A stretch of 64,000 nt of DNA, from the NCBI RefSeq assembly GCF_001705435.1, contig NZ_MDEN01000059.1, positions 124,001-188,000 of the forward strand. The letters run 5' to 3'. Under the pieces are notes generated by a model. It saw only the letters and a program-made list of their open reading frames with translations. It ran no database searches and was not told the origin of the DNA. This document shows positions 44,085-52,447 of this stretch, in pieces (position 1 is the stretch's first letter; the number at the start of each line of letters is the position of its first letter). The DNA comes from Pseudomonas graminis (GTDB lineage: Bacteria > Pseudomonadota > Gammaproteobacteria > Pseudomonadales > Pseudomonadaceae). The position numbers and the translations under genes are program-made.

Positions 44085-46268
44085 TCACACCGGCTCGAGC
44101 TTCGCGTACCCCAGCATCAGCCACTTGCTGCCTTCCGAGAAATTCACCTGGACCCGTGCCTGAGCGCCTGAACCCTCGAAGTTGAGGATCACGCCTTCAC
44201 CAAACACCGCGTGCTGGACGTGCTGACCCAGGGAGAACTGGCTCTGCGGAATGGCTTCGCCATCGAACAAGCGGCTCGGGGCCATGGTTTTGGAACCGCC
44301 GAACGGCCGGGTCACGCTGTTGGACAACCGCACTTCCTGAATCAGATTGGCCGGCACCTCCCGGACGAAGCGCGAGACCTTGTTGTAGGTTTCGCTTCCG
44401 TACAAGCGTCGGGTTTCTGCGTAGGTCATCACCAGATGCTGCATGGCGCGGGTGATGCCCACGTAAGCCAGGCGACGCTCTTCTTCCAGACGCCCCGGCT
44501 CTTCCAGGCTCATCTTGTGTGGAAACAGGCCTTCTTCCATGCCCACCAGGAACACGTACGGAAACTCCAGACCTTTGGCGCTGTGCAGCGTCATCAGCTG
44601 AATGCTGTCTTCGTGCTCGTCCGCCTGCGTATCGCCGGCCTCCAGCGAGGCATGGCCGAGGAAGGCAGCCAGTGGCGTCAGGTCTTCCTCTTCGTCGCTG
44701 TTCTCGAAGGCGCGCGCGGCGCTGACCAGTTCCTCAAGGTTTTCCACCCGGGCCTGGCCTTTCTCGCCTTTCTCTTCCTTGTGGTACGTGATCAGGCCGG
44801 ACTGCTCGATCACCGTTTGGGTCATCAGATGCAGCGGCATGTCCGCAGCCTTGGCGGCGAGGTTTTCGATCAGTTCGATGAACGCGCCCAGCGCGCCCGC
44901 TGCACGACCGGTCAAGCCTTTGTTGGCGACCAGCAGGCGCATGGCTTCCCACATGGAAACGTCGGCATGGCGCGCATGCTCGCGAATCGCTTCGACGGTT
45001 TTCTCGCCAATACCGCGGGGCGGGACGTTGATGACCCGCTCCAGCGCCGAATCATTACCACGCCCGTCCAGCAGACGCATATACGCCATGGCGTTCTTGA
45101 TTTCGGCGCGCTCGAAGAATCGCTGGCCGCCGTAGATACGGTACGGGATGCGCTCGCGCAGCAAGGCCTCTTCGAGGACCCGCGACTGGGCGTTGGAGCG
45201 ATACAGAATGGCGATATCGCTGCGCGCCAGACCGGTCTTGATTGCGCTTTCGATGGTCTCGACCACGTAGCGCGCTTCGTCGTGTTCGTTGAACGCGGCA
45301 TAGAGATTGATCAGCTCGCCATCACCGACGTCCGTCCACAGCTCTTTGCCCAGACGCCCTGTGTTGTTGACGATCAAGCCGTTGGCGGCCTTGAGGATGC
45401 TCGCGGTGGAGCGGTAGTTCTGCTCCAGGCGAATGGTCTCGGTGTCGGGGAAATCTTCGGAATACTGATGAATATTCTCGATCTTCGCCCCGCGCCAGCC
45501 ATAGATGGACTGGTCGTCGTCGCCGACCACCATCAGGCTGTCGCCACCCTGGGCGAGCAGGCGCAGCCAGGCGTATTGAACGGCGTTGGTGTCCTGGAAT
45601 TCGTCCACCAGCACGTGACGGAAACGGCGCTGATAGTGCGCAAGCAGGCTCGGGTTATCGCGCCACAGGTCCAGCGCGCGAAGCAGCAGCTCGGAGAAGT
45701 CGATAACGCCGGCGCGCTGACAGGCAGCTTCATAGGCCTCGTAGACCGACTTCATGGTCGTCAGAAAGAGATCGCCCGAGGCTTGAATGTGTTTGGGACG
45801 CAGCCCTTCGTCCTTCTGCCCGTTGATGAACCACTGCGCCTGCCGTGCCGGCCAGCGCTGCTCATCCAGATTCAGCTCGCGCATGACGCGCTTGACCAGT
45901 CGTTGCTGGTCATCGCTGTCGAGGATCTGGAAGCTCTGGTTCAGACCCGCTTCCTGCCAGTGCGCCCGCAGCAGACGGTGCGCCAGGCCGTGGAAGGTGC
46001 CCACCCACATGCCGGCCGGGTTGATACCCATCAGTTGCTCGATGCGATGGCGCATCTCGGCAGCGGCCTTGTTGGTGAACGTCACCGACAGGATCGAGTG
46101 CGGCGAGGCGTTCTCGACCTGGATCAACCAGGCGATACGGTGCACCAGCACACGGGTTTTGCCGGAACCAGCGCCGGCCAGGACCAACTGACGACCCACG
46201 GAGGCAGCTACGGCCTGGCGTTGGGCATCGTTGAGGGAGTTAAGCAGAAGGGAGAGGTCATCGCGCAT
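44085..46268 (-). CDS. uvrD: DNA helicase II
   Basis: A 727-residue superfamily 1A helicase for nucleotide excision and mismatch repair. Walker A is AGAGSGKT (31-38), motif II is VDEFQDTN, motif III includes GDDDQSIYGWRGA, and motif V/VI include LMTLHSAKGLEFPYVF and VGITRA. The C-terminal Tudor-like end (QHAVFGEGVILNFEG) is present, so the protein is complete. Monocistronic and divergent from the GGDEF/EAL gene. Confidence 0.97.
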   Translation of the reverse strand: MRDDLSLLLNSLNDAQRQAVAASVGRQLVLAGAGSGKTRVLVHRIAWLIQVENASPHSILSVTFTNKAAAEMRHRIEQLMGINPAGMWVGTFHGLAHRLLRAHWQEAGLNQSFQILDSDDQQRLVKRVMRELNLDEQRWPARQAQWFINGQKDEGLRPKHIQASGDLFLTTMKSVYEAYEAACQRAGVIDFSELLLRALDLWRDNPSLLAHYQRRFRHVLVDEFQDTNAVQYAWLRLLAQGGDSLMVVGDDDQSIYGWRGAKIENIHQYSEDFPDTETIRLEQNYRSTASILKAANGLIVNNTGRLGKELWTDVGDGELINLYAAFNEHDEARYVVETIESAIKTGLARSDIAILYRSNAQSRVLEEALLRERIPYRIYGGQRFFERAEIKNAMAYMRLLDGRGNDSALERVINVPPRGIGEKTVEAIREHARHADVSMWEAMRLLVANKGLTGRAAGALGAFIELIENLAAKAADMPLHLMTQTVIEQSGLITYHKEEKGEKGQARVENLEELVSAARAFENSDEEEDLTPLAAFLGHASLEAGDTQADEHEDSIQLMTLHSAKGLEFPYVFLVGMEEGLFPHKMSLEEPGRLEEERRLAYVGITRAMQHLVMTYAETRRLYGSETYNKVSRFVREVPANLIQEVRLSNSVTRPFGGSKTMAPSRLFDGEAIPQSQFSLGQHVQHAVFGEGVILNFEGSGAQARVQVNFSEGSKWLMLGYAKLEPV

Positions 46269-46438
46269 CGGGGCATTCTAGGGTGCCGTGAGGGCATGGG
46301 CAAACCCTAACGCTGGCCGGTCGTGATGTTGTCGGTCGCATTTTGCCGTCTGTAGATTTTAATTGATGACTGTTTGGTCTCGACGGTCCCTTGTGTATCC
46401 TCCGCGAACGTTCAAGGCCACCAATTATAAGAAACGCC

Positions 46439-48505
46439 ATGACCTTAAGCTCCGAAGCCCCGGCCGACTCCGTGGCGACACGCCGTGTCATCTGCAAGCA
46501 GTTCGCGACCCAGCTTGCCGCCGAGCGCACCCGCCTTCTCTATCAGGGATCGCTCCTGCCGACCCTGTTCATGTTCATCAATGGTTTGCTCTGCGCATGG
46601 CTGCTCTGGAGCCCCGAGCGTTACGTGCTGGTTGGCGTCTGGCTGGGATGGCTGTCAGCGCTGGTCAGTCTGCGCGTGCTGCAGGTCGCAGCGTTCAGGT
46701 CGGCATCAATGGATCGTCGTTCACAGCCAATCTGGAATCGCATGTTTCTGGCCGGCGCCTGTGTCAGCGGTTTCACTTTGTCCAGCGCCGCGCTGGTGCT
46801 GATGCCCGCGCAAAGCCTGTCGCAACAGGCCTGGGTGTTCGGCCTGATCGGCGCCGCGACGCTGTCTGCCAGTGTGGCCTATGCGGTGAGCATTCCGGCA
46901 TTCCTCACCTTCACGCTGCCGTGCCTGCTGCCGCCCATCTTCTATCTGTTCTGGACCGGCGACCCACAATGCCATGGCTGGGGCTGGCTCGGCCTGATTC
47001 TGCTGCTGGCGCTGATCGTGGTGGCCGCGCAGGTCAACCGTTTGATCGAGCGGGGCCTGATCCGGCGGTTTCAGAACGTGGCGCTCATCGAGCACCTTCA
47101 ACAGGCCCAAGCCAAAAGTGACGAGCTGAATCGCGAGCTGACGCGCCAGTACGAAGAGCGTACGCGCTATCTGACCCATTACGATGAGCTGACCGGCCTG
47201 GCCAATCGGGCGTTGTTCAACGAGCGGCTGCGCGAGGCCAATCAGCGTGCGCGTCATGGCGGGCGAACGCTGGCCCTGCTGCACATCAACCTTGATCGCT
47301 TCAAATTGCTCAATGACAGCTTGGGTCACGACATCGCTGACCAGTTGCTGCGCCTCGTCGCGCGCCGGCTGAACGCCCACGTAGCGGACGCCGATACCGT
47401 CGCGCGTTTGTCGGCGGACGAGTTTGCCGTGCTATTCGACAGCCACGGCAACCTGACCACAATGGCGCGGATCACGACGCGTCTGCTGGCCAAGCTGCGC
47501 TCGCCGATATCGGTGTCCGGCCATGAGCTGGTGGTCAGTGCCTCTATCGGCATCGCGTTGCTGCCGGGTTCCGCTCGAGACATCGCCGCGCTGGTCAGCC
47601 AGGCGAACATGGCCATGCAGCATGCCAAGCACCTGGGCGGCGACAATTTTCAGTTCTACACCGAAAGCCTTGAGGCGGGCACGCCCGGTCGCTTGCAGCT
47701 GGAGATCCAGCTGCGTCGCGCCATTGCAGAAGGGCAACTGGAGGTTTTTTATCAGCCTAAGCTGGAGCTGGAAAGCGGTCGCCTGAACTCGGCAGAAGCG
47801 CTGGTGCGCTGGCGTCATCCCGAGCGCGGTCTGATTTCGCCCGGCGAGTTCATCGGACTGGCGGAGGAGACCGGCCTGATCGCCAACATCGGGGAGTTCG
47901 TGCTGCGCAAAGCCTGCCACCAGGCCTGCGAATGGCAGCGGGAGGGCCTCGCGCCGATCAGGGTGTCAGTCAATCTCTCGGTGCACCAGATGCGCCAGGG
48001 AAAGCTGGTCAGCCTCGTGCGGCAAGTGCTGGAAGAAACCGGGCTCAAGCCGGAATACCTGGAGCTTGAGCTCACCGAGAGTCAATTGCTGGAGAGCGTC
48101 GAGCACATCATCACCACGTTCCAGCAACTGCGCGCACTCGGCGTGAAATTGGCCATCGACGATTTCGGCACCGGCTATTCATCGTTGAGCTATCTGAAGC
48201 GATTTCCAGTGCATTGCGTGAAGATCGACCAAGCCTTCATCCGCGGCTTGAACGAAGGGGCGGAAGACGCGGCGATTACACGGGCAATCATTGCGATGGC
48301 CCACAGTCTTGACCTCAGGGTTGTGGCCGAGGGCGTGGAAGATTGCGAGCAACTGGAGTTTCTCAGGGCTCATGGTTGCGACGAGGTTCAAGGCTACTTG
48401 ATCAGTCGCCCGGTGGAGGCCAGCGTCATGGGCGGCATCCTGCGCAGTTGTCTGGCTGAAGCCTGGAGTCCTGTACGAAAAGCCCTACACTACAAAGCGA
48501 CCTGA
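46439..48505 (+). CDS. Membrane GGDEF/EAL protein with degenerate GGDEF
   Basis: A 688-residue protein with about six N-terminal helices (30-200), a GGDEF domain and an EAL domain. The GGDEF signature is degenerate (Ser325-Ala-Asp-Glu-Phe), so diguanylate cyclase activity is doubtful. The EAL domain keeps Glu453-Ala-Leu, DDFGTGYSSLSYLK and KIDQAFI, so c-di-GMP phosphodiesterase activity is likely, perhaps with the GGDEF part as GTP sensor. ATG at 46439 is chosen over an upstream TTG. The membrane domain signal is unknown. Confidence 0.9.
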   Translation: MTLSSEAPADSVATRRVICKQFATQLAAERTRLLYQGSLLPTLFMFINGLLCAWLLWSPERYVLVGVWLGWLSALVSLRVLQVAAFRSASMDRRSQPIWNRMFLAGACVSGFTLSSAALVLMPAQSLSQQAWVFGLIGAATLSASVAYAVSIPAFLTFTLPCLLPPIFYLFWTGDPQCHGWGWLGLILLLALIVVAAQVNRLIERGLIRRFQNVALIEHLQQAQAKSDELNRELTRQYEERTRYLTHYDELTGLANRALFNERLREANQRARHGGRTLALLHINLDRFKLLNDSLGHDIADQLLRLVARRLNAHVADADTVARLSADEFAVLFDSHGNLTTMARITTRLLAKLRSPISVSGHELVVSASIGIALLPGSARDIAALVSQANMAMQHAKHLGGDNFQFYTESLEAGTPGRLQLEIQLRRAIAEGQLEVFYQPKLELESGRLNSAEALVRWRHPERGLISPGEFIGLAEETGLIANIGEFVLRKACHQACEWQREGLAPIRVSVNLSVHQMRQGKLVSLVRQVLEETGLKPEYLELELTESQLLESVEHIITTFQQLRALGVKLAIDDFGTGYSSLSYLKRFPVHCVKIDQAFIRGLNEGAEDAAITRAIIAMAHSLDLRVVAEGVEDCEQLEFLRAHGCDEVQGYLISRPVEASVMGGILRSCLAEAWSPVRKALHYKAT

Positions 48506-48564
48506 CCCTCAACACCGATCGGTTGACCACGGGAAGATCGTTTAACTGTGCGGTTTGCAGGTCA

Positions 48565-48579
48565 TGTAGTATAACTACA
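48565..48579. promoter_or_regulatory. HexR-type operator
   Basis: TGTAGTATAACTACA is a palindrome matching the HexR consensus TGTARTWWWAYTACA at every position, 44 bases before the HexR-like gene. Autoregulation, or control by HexR itself, is suggested. Confidence 0.75.
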
Positions 48580-48622
48580 AGAAAGCTACAGCCCGGCCCA
48601 TCCTTCACTTGAGTCCTGTCCT

Positions 48623-49489
48623 TTGAATCTGTTGCAGCACATCGCCCAGTCACGCCATCTCTTGCGCAAGTCGGAGCTGAAAGTAGCCGATCACGTGCTG
48701 CTCGATCCGGCGGCCGTGATGCACAGCTCCATGGCCGACCTGGCGCATGCGGTCGGGATCAGTGAGCCAACCATCGTGCGTTTCTGCCGCGCCATTGGCT
48801 GCACCGGGTTTCAGGATCTGAAACTCAAGCTGGCGCAAAGCCTCGCCGCCGGCGCGAGCTTCGGGCAGTTCGCTATCCACGAAGACGATTCCGTCGCCGA
48901 TTACAGCCTGAAGATTTTCGACACCACGCTGCACACGCTGATAGAAGTGCGCGAAAAGCTCGACCCCCATGCCTTGCAGGCAGCGGTGACGGTCATGGCG
49001 GCGGCGCATCGGGTCGAGTTCTACGGTTTCGGCGCATCGGGTGCGGTTGCGGCTGACGCCCAGCACAAATTCTTCCGTCTGTTACTGACGGCAGCGTCCT
49101 ACTCCGATCCGCACATGCAGGCGATGTCGGCTGTGACGCTCAAGCCCACTGACGTCGCGGTGTGTATCTCGCAGTCCGGTCGCTCCAAGGACCTGCTGAT
49201 CACGGCCAACCTGGTGCGCGAAAGCGGCGCCAACCTGATCACCCTGTGCCCGAGTCAGACGCCATTGGCCGAGCTGTCCACGGTCAATCTCGCCATTGAC
49301 GTGCACGAAGACACCGAAATCTACACGCCGTTGACCTCACGTATCGCGCACTTGGTGGTCATCGATGTCCTGGCGATGGGCGTCGCGATGGCGCGCGGTC
49401 CGAGCCTGGTCAATCACTTGAAGAGCGTGAAGCGCAGCTTGCGCAGCCTGCGGTTGTCGCCGAAGTCGATCAAATCGTCCGAAGATTGA
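48623..49489 (+). CDS. HexR-like regulator (RpiR family)
   Basis: A 288-residue RpiR-type regulator with an N-terminal HTH (about 1-77; HAVGISEPTIVRFCRAIGCT) and a C-terminal SIS sugar-phosphate-binding domain (VEFYGFGASGA, CISQSGRSKD). It is very similar to HexR, which senses KDPG and controls Entner-Doudoroff genes, but lies away from zwf-edd. Synteny suggests the paralogue encoded near pycAB in P. aeruginosa. The start is TTG at 48623, and no ATG is available at the conserved N-terminus. A HexR-type palindrome precedes it. Confidence 0.88.
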   Translation: MNLLQHIAQSRHLLRKSELKVADHVLLDPAAVMHSSMADLAHAVGISEPTIVRFCRAIGCTGFQDLKLKLAQSLAAGASFGQFAIHEDDSVADYSLKIFDTTLHTLIEVREKLDPHALQAAVTVMAAAHRVEFYGFGASGAVAADAQHKFFRLLLTAASYSDPHMQAMSAVTLKPTDVAVCISQSGRSKDLLITANLVRESGANLITLCPSQTPLAELSTVNLAIDVHEDTEIYTPLTSRIAHLVVIDVLAMGVAMARGPSLVNHLKSVKRSLRSLRLSPKSIKSSED

Positions 49490-49598
49490 GCTGAACCGCC
49501 GCAATGCTGAAACCTTCACCAAGCTGTAACGCTTCCGACGTCTGATCGTCACCGCATCCCGCCACTCTGTACTCCCGCACACGAATGGGAGACAGGAT

Positions 49599-49829
49599 AT
49601 GCCTCGGCACTACGATGACTCGCAGCAGCACAGCACCTCCAGCACCAAGACCCGCCGTCAGCAGGAAGACCAGCGCCGCATGGCGTTCCGGCGTGCGATC
49701 GAAAGCCATTCTGAAGAGCGTCGCCTGAACCAGGAACTCTCGAGCTACCTGGACAGCGCCAGCGCCCACTTCTGGCAGAGCGCTAGCGCTTCGGAAGGTG
49801 GCCATCAAAGCGCGCGACCAGCTCGCTGA
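49599..49829 (+). CDS. Small basic protein (PA3496-like family)
   Basis: A 76-residue soluble protein, with MPRHYDD then the conserved-looking TKTRRQQEDQRRMAFRRAIE. It resembles small pseudomonad proteins grouped as the PA3496 family (putative envelope integrity), from memory. GGGAGACAGG precedes the ATG at a good distance. Its 3' end overlaps the end of the convergent LysR gene by 47 bases. Confidence 0.65.
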   Translation: MPRHYDDSQQHSTSSTKTRRQQEDQRRMAFRRAIESHSEERRLNQELSSYLDSASAHFWQSASASEGGHQSARPAR

Positions 49830-50733
49830 TCTGCGTACGCTCTGTCCGAATGAATGACAGGAACGCGTGAGCCACCGGCGACAGACGTTTGTCCCGTGCC
49901 TGTACGACGCACCAGCTTCGGTACAGCGGCAATTCGGCCACTGGCAGCTCAATCAGCGTGCCAGTGGCAAGTTCCAGGCTCAGTGCATGGCGCGTCAGCA
50001 GTGCGACGCCGAGCCCCGCCACCACGCATTCACGCTGCGCTTCCGCCGAGGACACCTCCAGCGTGTGCTCGAAGTGAACGCGTTTCTCCTTGAAATACTC
50101 CTCGCAGGCCTTGCGCGTCCCTGAGCCCTGTTCGCGGACCACCAGCGTTGCTGCCTCCAGGTCCTTCAGCGTCGGATTGGCGAGCAAGGTCAACGGATGA
50201 TCCGGCGGCGCGACGGCCACAATCGGGTTATTCAGAAAGGGCAAGAACTCCAGCCCCATGTCCTGGGGGACCATCGACATCACCACCAGATCATCACGAT
50301 TATCCGAGAGTCGCCGAATCACCTGCGCCCGATTGACGACCGTGAGGTTGAGCATCACCTCCGGATACTTGCGCTTGAAGGCTGCGAACAGGTGGGGGAC
50401 GAAATACTTGGCACTGGATTCGATCGCCAGTTTGAGCTGCCCCTGCAGCGAGCCCTGCATGTCGGACAGCTGCATGTCGAGGTTCTCCAGCCGACCGAAA
50501 ATGTCGCGACTGGCGAGCTGCAGCGCCTCCGCGGCCTCCGTGAGATAGAGCTTTTTACCCACGTATTCGAACAGCGGCTGGCCGACCAACTCTTCCAGTT
50601 GACGAATCTGCAGGCTCACCGCCGGCTGGGTCAGTGACATTTCCTCAGCCGCTCGACTGTAAGAACGCAAATCACAGACCTCGTTGAAGATGCGTAATTG
50701 ACGCAATGTCATGCGCATCAGTGACTTACGCAT
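49783..50733 (-). CDS. LysR-family regulator divergent from pycAB
   Basis: A 316-residue LysR-type regulator (HTH about residues 8-66; RAAEEMSLTQPAVSLQIRQL). It is divergent from pycA across a 195-base AT-rich region, the arrangement of the regulator beside pyruvate carboxylase in P. aeruginosa. It probably controls pycAB in response to carbon source; the inducer is unknown. A second ATG at 50715 (MTLRQLR) is a possible start. Confidence 0.9.
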   Translation of the reverse strand: MRKSLMRMTLRQLRIFNEVCDLRSYSRAAEEMSLTQPAVSLQIRQLEELVGQPLFEYVGKKLYLTEAAEALQLASRDIFGRLENLDMQLSDMQGSLQGQLKLAIESSAKYFVPHLFAAFKRKYPEVMLNLTVVNRAQVIRRLSDNRDDLVVMSMVPQDMGLEFLPFLNNPIVAVAPPDHPLTLLANPTLKDLEAATLVVREQGSGTRKACEEYFKEKRVHFEHTLEVSSAEAQRECVVAGLGVALLTRHALSLELATGTLIELPVAELPLYRSWCVVQARDKRLSPVAHAFLSFIRTERTQISELVARFDGHLPKR

Positions 50734-50928
50734 CCTTCTGCCCCTAATCGGCTAACTGATACTGGCAACTATAAGGTTTTACTTATGGTTCACCCAATAT
50801 TTACTCATTTTTGTTAATTGCTGATTCATCATAGGGTGGCTTCACCTGCGAGCAACATGCAGTTACGGAATGTCGCGCGGTATTGGCCAGTCATCTGGTC
50901 CGTCTGCTAATCGGTCGAGGAGATACCA

Positions 50929-52344
50929 GTGATAAGAAAAATCCTGATCGCTAACCGTGGGGAAATTGCTGTCCGAATCGTGCGCGCCTGCGCCGAAATG
51001 GGCATCCGCTCGGTGGCGATCTATTCCGATGCGGACCGTCACGCGCTGCACGTCAAGCGTGCCGACGAAGCCTACGGCATCGGCTCGGAGCCCCTCGAAG
51101 GCTATCTGAACCCGCGCAAGCTGGTGAATCTCGCCGTTGAAACCGGCTGCGACGCACTGCACCCCGGTTACGGGTTTCTGTCGGAAAACGCAGAGCTGGC
51201 GGATATCTGCGCCGAACGGGGTATCAAGTTCATCGGCCCGTCCGCTGAAGTGATCCGCCGCATGGGCGACAAAACCGAGGCCCGCCGCAGCATGATCAAG
51301 GCCGGCGTACCGGTGACGCCCGGCACGGAGGGCAATGTGGCCGACATCGCCGAGGCGCTGGTTGAAGGCGATCGCATCGGTTACCCGGTCATGCTCAAGG
51401 CCACTTCCGGCGGCGGCGGTCGCGGCATTCGTCGCTGCAACAGCCGGGAAGAACTGGAGCAGGCGTTCCCCCGGGTCATTTCCGAGGCCACCAAGGCGTT
51501 CGGCAAGGCTGAAGTTTTTCTCGAAAAGTGCATCGTCAACCCCAAGCACATCGAAGCGCAGATACTCGGCGACAGCTTTGGCAACGTAGTTCACCTGTTC
51601 GAGCGTGATTGCTCGATCCAGCGCCGCAACCAGAAGCTCATCGAAATCGCCCCCAGCCCGCAACTGACGCCGGAGCAGCGCGCCTACATCGGCGACTTGT
51701 CCGTGCGGGCCGCCAAGGCCGTGGGCTACGAGAACGCCGGCACCGTGGAGTTCTTGCTCGCCGAGGGCGAGGTGTACTTCATGGAGATGAACACGCGCGT
51801 ACAGGTCGAGCACACGATCACCGAGGAAATCACCGGGATCGACATCGTTCGCGAGCAGATCCGCATTGCGTCGGGCCTGCCGCTGTCGGTGAAGCAGGAA
51901 GACATCATCCATCGAGGCTTCGCGTTGCAGTTCCGCATCAACGCGGAAGACCCGAAGAACAACTTTCTGCCGAGCTTCGGCAAGATCACCCGTTATTACG
52001 CGCCCGGCGGCCCCGGCGTGCGCACCGACACGGCGATCTACACCGGCTACACCATTCCGCCGTATTACGACTCCATGTGCCTGAAGCTGATCGTCTGGGC
52101 GCTGACCTGGGAAGAAGCAATGGACCGCGGCCTGCGTGCGCTGGATGACATGCGTCTGCAGGGGGTAAAGACCACGGCCGCGTATTACCAGGAAATCCTG
52201 CGCAACCCGGAATTCCGCAGCGGCCAGTTCAACACCAGCTTCGTTGAGAGCCATCCTGAGCTGACCAATTACTCGATCAAGCGCAAACCCGAAGAGCTGG
52301 CCCTGGCCATCGCCGCCGCCATCGCTGCCCATGCGGGCTTATAA
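50929..52344 (+). CDS. pycA: Pyruvate carboxylase subunit A (biotin carboxylase)
   Basis: A 471-residue ATP-grasp biotin carboxylase that carboxylates the biotin carried on subunit B. The family opening RKILIANRGEIAVRIVRACA, the glycine-rich ATP loop KATSGGGGRGIRRC, and MEMNTRVQVEHTITEEITG near the active site are all present. The start is GTG at 50929 after GAGGAG. With pycB 104 bases downstream it forms the two-subunit pyruvate carboxylase that refills oxaloacetate. It could be read as accC, but the neighbour decides. Confidence 0.93.
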   Translation: MIRKILIANRGEIAVRIVRACAEMGIRSVAIYSDADRHALHVKRADEAYGIGSEPLEGYLNPRKLVNLAVETGCDALHPGYGFLSENAELADICAERGIKFIGPSAEVIRRMGDKTEARRSMIKAGVPVTPGTEGNVADIAEALVEGDRIGYPVMLKATSGGGGRGIRRCNSREELEQAFPRVISEATKAFGKAEVFLEKCIVNPKHIEAQILGDSFGNVVHLFERDCSIQRRNQKLIEIAPSPQLTPEQRAYIGDLSVRAAKAVGYENAGTVEFLLAEGEVYFMEMNTRVQVEHTITEEITGIDIVREQIRIASGLPLSVKQEDIIHRGFALQFRINAEDPKNNFLPSFGKITRYYAPGGPGVRTDTAIYTGYTIPPYYDSMCLKLIVWALTWEEAMDRGLRALDDMRLQGVKTTAAYYQEILRNPEFRSGQFNTSFVESHPELTNYSIKRKPEELALAIAAAIAAHAGL

Positions 52345-52351
52345 AAAAGCC

Positions 52352-52431
52352 AGCTGCAAGCGCTAAGCCGCAAGCTGCAAGTTGAAGCCGATCCGCTGTG
52401 ACTTGCCGCTTGTAGCTTGCCGCTTGAAGCT
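52352..52431. repeat. REP-like AGCTGCAAGC/GCTTGCCGCTTG repeat in the pycA-pycB gap
   Basis: The 30-base unit AGCTGCAAGCGCTAAGCCGC... at 52352-52381 is faced by a reversed unit at 52401-52431 (CTTGCCGCTTGTAGCTTGCC). The whole folds into a long imperfect hairpin. This type of element is frequent between Pseudomonas genes. It could reduce or balance pycB expression. Confidence 0.65.
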
Positions 52432-52447
52432 AAAAGGAGATCCGAAC

